Positions 61,177 through 64,000 of a DNA stretch of 64,000 bases are shown piece by piece. Location: positions 149,908 through 213,907 of the forward strand of contig VYBN01000034.1 of NCBI GenBank assembly GCA_009844425.1, written 5' to 3'. The translations under genes and the position numbers were made by a program. The notes beneath the pieces are model-generated. The model saw only the letters and a list, made by a program, of their open reading frames with translations, searched no databases and was not told the origin of the DNA. Origin of the DNA: Gammaproteobacteria bacterium. GTDB taxonomy: Bacteria > Pseudomonadota > Gammaproteobacteria > Steroidobacterales > Foliamicaceae. Every line of letters begins with the position of its first letter. The first letter of the stretch is position 1.

Positions 61177-61268
61177 GTTGCGTTCTCCTCGTGGGAAATG
61201 CCTGTAGCCGCGCCCCCTCGGCGCAGCGATTTCTAACTAAACGTCCCTCAAATTGAGAGGGCGGGTAA

Positions 61269-61299
61269 ATGATAGGGACGGTTGTTGCGATTTCAAGGG
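61269..61299 (-). promoter_or_regulatory. Sigma-32-type heat-shock promoter of groESL
   Basis: On the minus strand CCCTTGAAA (61299-61291) is followed after 13 bp by CCCTAT (61277-61272), near the CTTGAA / CCCCAT pattern of sigma-32 promoters. It is about 95 bp upstream of groES. A short hairpin (CCCTCTCAATTTGAGGG) lies in the leader. No CIRCE operator was found. Confidence 0.75.
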
Positions 61300-61372
61300 C
61301 CAAAGCGAAGAAAAGCGCCCGAAAGTGGGTATATGATGGGCGGCGGATCGGGGTTGATCACGGGAGAATGTG

Positions 61373-63820
61373 ATGATTTTCACTCAAACGCGAGTCGGAT
61401 TCGTGGCGGCATTCATGCTGGCGAGTTCATTTTTCCCTGGAACGGCAAGCGCTCAGGAAGGCGTTATCGCCCTTGAAGAAATCGTCGTGACGGCGCGCCG
61501 GGTGGAGGAGCGGCTGCAGGACGTGCCGCTGGCGATTACCGCCTTCAGCGCCGGAGAAATCCAGGCGGCCGGGATCGAGAACCTGGAGGACGTGGCGAAT
61601 TTCACGCCCGGCATGACGTTCTCGAACCTGATCGGCGAGTTCTTGCCGGTGCCCGTAATACGCGGCATTGCGCCCACCGCGGTGCAGGACCGCGAGAACA
61701 ACGCGGCGATCTTCGTTGACGGCGTCTATGTGTCCGGCCGTCAGGGGCTCAATTTCAGTCAGCTCGACCTCGAACGCATCGAGGTGGTCAAGGGCCCCCA
61801 GGCGGCAATGTACGGCCGCAACAGCTTCAGCGGCGCGGTCAACTTCGTTACCGCGCGGCCAACGGACGAGTTCCAGGGCAAGGCCGAGCTCACTTTCGGC
61901 GACCGAGGCCGTATGGTTGCGTCCGGCACGGTCAGCGGGCCGCTCGTGGAAGACAGGCTGCGCGCCCGCCTCGCTATTGTAATGAACCAGTGGGACGGTT
62001 CCTATGAGAACCAGGTTCCCGACGGTCCGAACATCGGCGGGTTCGATTACCAGACCCTGCAGGGCAGTCTTTACTACACGCCGTCGGACCGGTTCGAAGC
62101 GGGGTTGTCGATCTACCACTCGGAGGATCAGATCGACGTTTCCGCCCAGACCTCGGTCACGGCGAACTGCGAAAACGTGAGCGCCATGGGCCAGCGGCTG
62201 GCGAATTACTGCGGCGAACTGCCTGGCGTGGGCAAGAACGGCCTGCACGTTGTCGCAGGCGCCAACGGAGAAGAGCGGAAAGTGGACCACGCGTCGCTCA
62301 CGATGAAGCTGGACACTGCGCTGGGCGAGTTCACGGCCCTGTCCGGATACTCCAAGGTCGAACAGACATTTCTTTACGACGGCTCCCGAGGCAATCCGAG
62401 CACCACCTTCGCGTATCAGGCCACCATTTCGCCGTTTCCCCGCGCCTTCGTTCTCGGCTCCTTCGAGGCCGAACTGCTGCAGATCGGCGCGCTCGATTCA
62501 ACCGAGGAGTTCAGCCAGGAGCTGCGCTTCACCAGTCCCGCCGGCAGTTCCTGGCGGTATTCGGCCGGCGCTTACTACTACACGGTAGAGACGCTGGACA
62601 GGAACAGCGGCGTGGCCGCGCGGAGTCCTCTGCCGTTCGTGTTCGCGAACTTGTGCCCGTGCATCCAGTTCTTCCCGGGGGTGGGTTTTGCGCTGCCGGT
62701 TTTCCCCGGAACTTCGGTGGGGGACCTGGCCTTCCGCAGATGGTTCACCAGTCCCATGGGCGACGCCACAGGCGCGCTTGAGGAGATGCACGAGACCGAT
62801 GCGTGGTCGGTGTTCGGATCCGTTGACGCCAACTTTTCCGAGCGTCTGACGGGCCGGGTGGAATTGCGCTGGACAGACGAGGAAAAGCACAGCCAGAATT
62901 TTGTGACCAGCGCCGACCTCCAGAACTCCTGGGACTTCATCTCCTGGCGGGCGACGCTGGACTACAAGCCCAACGAGAACACGATGTACTACGGGTCGAT
63001 CGCAGGCGCCGAAAAGAGCGGCGCCTTCGATACCGATGACCAGGAGAACATCAACGGAGAGGAGGTTTTTCTTACCAGCTTCATTGATCCCGAAAAGAAC
63101 ACGTCGTATGAACTCGGCGTAAAGGGCACGTACATGGACAGCCGTTTGAGCGCCGACATCGCCGTGTTTTTCATCGACTGGACCGAGATCGTAATCCCGC
63201 AGTACTACAGCGTGGGGCCGGACGGCGTGCCGCTCACGACCGTCCTTGCGCTCGACACGAATGCCGGCGACGCGTCGGTGCTCGGCCTGGAGGCGTTGTT
63301 CGGTTTGGCGCTCACCGACAATCTGACCGGCAGCCTGGGCTTCACGGTCACCGATTCCGAGTTCGACGACGCCAGGATCACATCGTTCGCAGACTTCCCG
63401 AGCTTTGCGCCGGACGGCGATGTGGCCGGCAATACCCTGCTGCGCCAGTCCGAGGTGCAGGGAAACCTGACGCTCAATTACCGGCGCGCGCTTCGCGGCG
63501 GCATGGACTGGTATCTGCGCACCGACGTTCTCTACACCGGCAAGCAATGGGTAGGCGCGGTCAATCAGGCGGAGATTCCCGCCCACACCTACGTCAATCT
63601 CAAGATCGGAATCGACGCCGAGCGTTACTCGGTGGAGCTGTGGTCGGACAATCTGCTGGATGACGACAAGCCGATTGCCGGGTTCCGGGACGTCTGGTTC
63701 GCGAACGCCTTGCCGGGCGGCGGAGCGGGCGGTTTCTTCGACACCTTCTTCCCGTGGCGGATCACGCTTTCGCATCCGCGCCGCCGCCAGGTGGGCGCGA
63801 CACTGCGCGTGAGGTTTTAG
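61373..63820 (+). CDS. TonB-dependent outer-membrane receptor
   Basis: ATG 61373 is favoured over GTG 61370 because GGGAG (61362-61366) is 6 bp upstream; 815 residues. It has a signal peptide (VGFVAAFMLASSFFPGTASA), Ton box LEEIVVTARR, and plug with AITAFSAGEIQAAG, FVDGVYVSGRQG and IEVVKGPQAAMYGRNSFSGAVNF. The large barrel ends in QVGATLRVRF, a canonical final strand with terminal Phe. It belongs to the broad iron/vitamin/complex-organic receptor group; the substrate is unknown because no dedicated neighbour (only groESL on the other side) gives a hint. An Asn/Cys-rich loop (FANLCPCIQFFPGVG) is unusual. Confidence 0.9.
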   Translation: MIFTQTRVGFVAAFMLASSFFPGTASAQEGVIALEEIVVTARRVEERLQDVPLAITAFSAGEIQAAGIENLEDVANFTPGMTFSNLIGEFLPVPVIRGIAPTAVQDRENNAAIFVDGVYVSGRQGLNFSQLDLERIEVVKGPQAAMYGRNSFSGAVNFVTARPTDEFQGKAELTFGDRGRMVASGTVSGPLVEDRLRARLAIVMNQWDGSYENQVPDGPNIGGFDYQTLQGSLYYTPSDRFEAGLSIYHSEDQIDVSAQTSVTANCENVSAMGQRLANYCGELPGVGKNGLHVVAGANGEERKVDHASLTMKLDTALGEFTALSGYSKVEQTFLYDGSRGNPSTTFAYQATISPFPRAFVLGSFEAELLQIGALDSTEEFSQELRFTSPAGSSWRYSAGAYYYTVETLDRNSGVAARSPLPFVFANLCPCIQFFPGVGFALPVFPGTSVGDLAFRRWFTSPMGDATGALEEMHETDAWSVFGSVDANFSERLTGRVELRWTDEEKHSQNFVTSADLQNSWDFISWRATLDYKPNENTMYYGSIAGAEKSGAFDTDDQENINGEEVFLTSFIDPEKNTSYELGVKGTYMDSRLSADIAVFFIDWTEIVIPQYYSVGPDGVPLTTVLALDTNAGDASVLGLEALFGLALTDNLTGSLGFTVTDSEFDDARITSFADFPSFAPDGDVAGNTLLRQSEVQGNLTLNYRRALRGGMDWYLRTDVLYTGKQWVGAVNQAEIPAHTYVNLKIGIDAERYSVELWSDNLLDDDKPIAGFRDVWFANALPGGGAGGFFDTFFPWRITLSHPRRRQVGATLRVRF

Positions 63821-63833
63821 CAGCAAGGCGCCC

Positions 63834-63859
63834 GCGCCGGTTCGCTTGCGAATCGGCGC
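63834..63859. repeat. Hairpin after the TonB-dependent receptor
   Basis: A 12-bp stem (63834-63845 with 63848-63859) with one G-T wobble position and a TT loop lies 14 bp after the receptor stop. No T-run follows, so it is not a standard intrinsic terminator. The rest of the final 180 bp (to 64000) shows no gene or RNA. Confidence 0.5.
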
Positions 63860-64000
63860 GTATCGTTAGCGGAGGCTGCGAATTACAGGACTTCGTACAG
63901 CCGGCATTTTTCGCGCCCTTCCTCAATGCGTCGAGCCGCTGCGGACGCCGCGCCGCTTGCGTTTGCAATCGTACTCCATTTGTGGTAAGAAGGGCTTGCA

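Noticed and set aside
63834..63859. Intrinsic terminator after the TonB-dependent receptor
   Set aside because: The stem is good but no T-run follows, so it is listed only as a hairpin.
63985..64000. GAAGGGCTT at the right edge as the end of a seventh long hairpin
   Set aside because: It matches the usual right end of an element, but no complementary left arm or inner segment lies upstream; only the sequence beyond the window could decide this.

Overview
The window looks like a chromosomal segment of a GC-rich gammaproteobacterium with an LPS outer membrane. Evidence for this is the gmk-rpoZ-spoT-ridA-recG order with divergent rph/yicC, the lipid A acyltransferase, Kdo kinase and heptosyltransferase genes, ubiA, glnE, TonB-dependent receptors and a sigma-32-type groES promoter. 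No tRNA, rRNA, insertion sequence or CRISPR array was recognised. The organism is probably uncultured. A marine-sponge association is an inference, drawn only from the similarity of the main gene cluster to the srp proteusin clusters known from sponge microbiomes.

Layout: 1-3.8 kb holds accessory genes (a WYL regulator cut by the window edge, a DUF4143 ATPase, a GIY-YIG/DUF4357 protein and a small coiled-coil membrane protein). About 3.9-28.9 kb is a RiPP locus. A flavin-dependent halogenase faces a long operon of an MMPL transporter, a short membrane-fusion protein, a C39 peptidase/ABC exporter, a second NHLM-type ABC exporter, a leader-like/alpha-toroid fusion, an AlkB-like diiron enzyme fused to a decayed GlnE-like domain, a fused ThiF-like/YcaO cyclodehydratase and an unknown protein. 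Two NHLP-leader (proteusin) precursors follow, with tiny cores LCCCW and MCCCGI. Interspersed are an outer-membrane barrel, ubiA, a TPR protein, a DUF2236 (MpaB-like) oxygenase, a second MMPL transporter and a LolA-like protein. The likely logic is: YcaO turns core Cys into azolines, the halogenase acts on the core Trp of precursor 1, the C39 exporter cuts after Ala-Gly and exports, and the other enzymes and the MMPL/LolA-like/barrel proteins finish or move the product across the envelope.

From 29 to 43.5 kb is mostly housekeeping: VTT-domain and MFS membrane proteins, rdgB, an old-yellow-enzyme/FAD reductase, rph, yicC, gmk, rpoZ, spoT, ridA, recG and an M28 peptidase. From 43.6 to 50 kb is a second accessory patch: three co-directional unknown genes and a large type IIG restriction-modification gene interrupted by one in-frame TGA. 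From 50 to 55.8 kb lie a cobalamin adenosyltransferase and a BtuB-like receptor behind a cobalamin riboswitch, then lipid A/LPS core genes. From 55.7 to 64 kb are a zinc-finger protein, glnE, groEL/groES and another TonB-dependent receptor.

A repeat family runs through the window: six long-hairpin elements, mainly between convergent genes. Each has perfect or near-perfect 19-23 bp arms whose sequence differs from copy to copy, around a conserved inner segment in two size classes (about 51-52 and 61-62 nt). This and the RiPP locus are the parts most worth following up.
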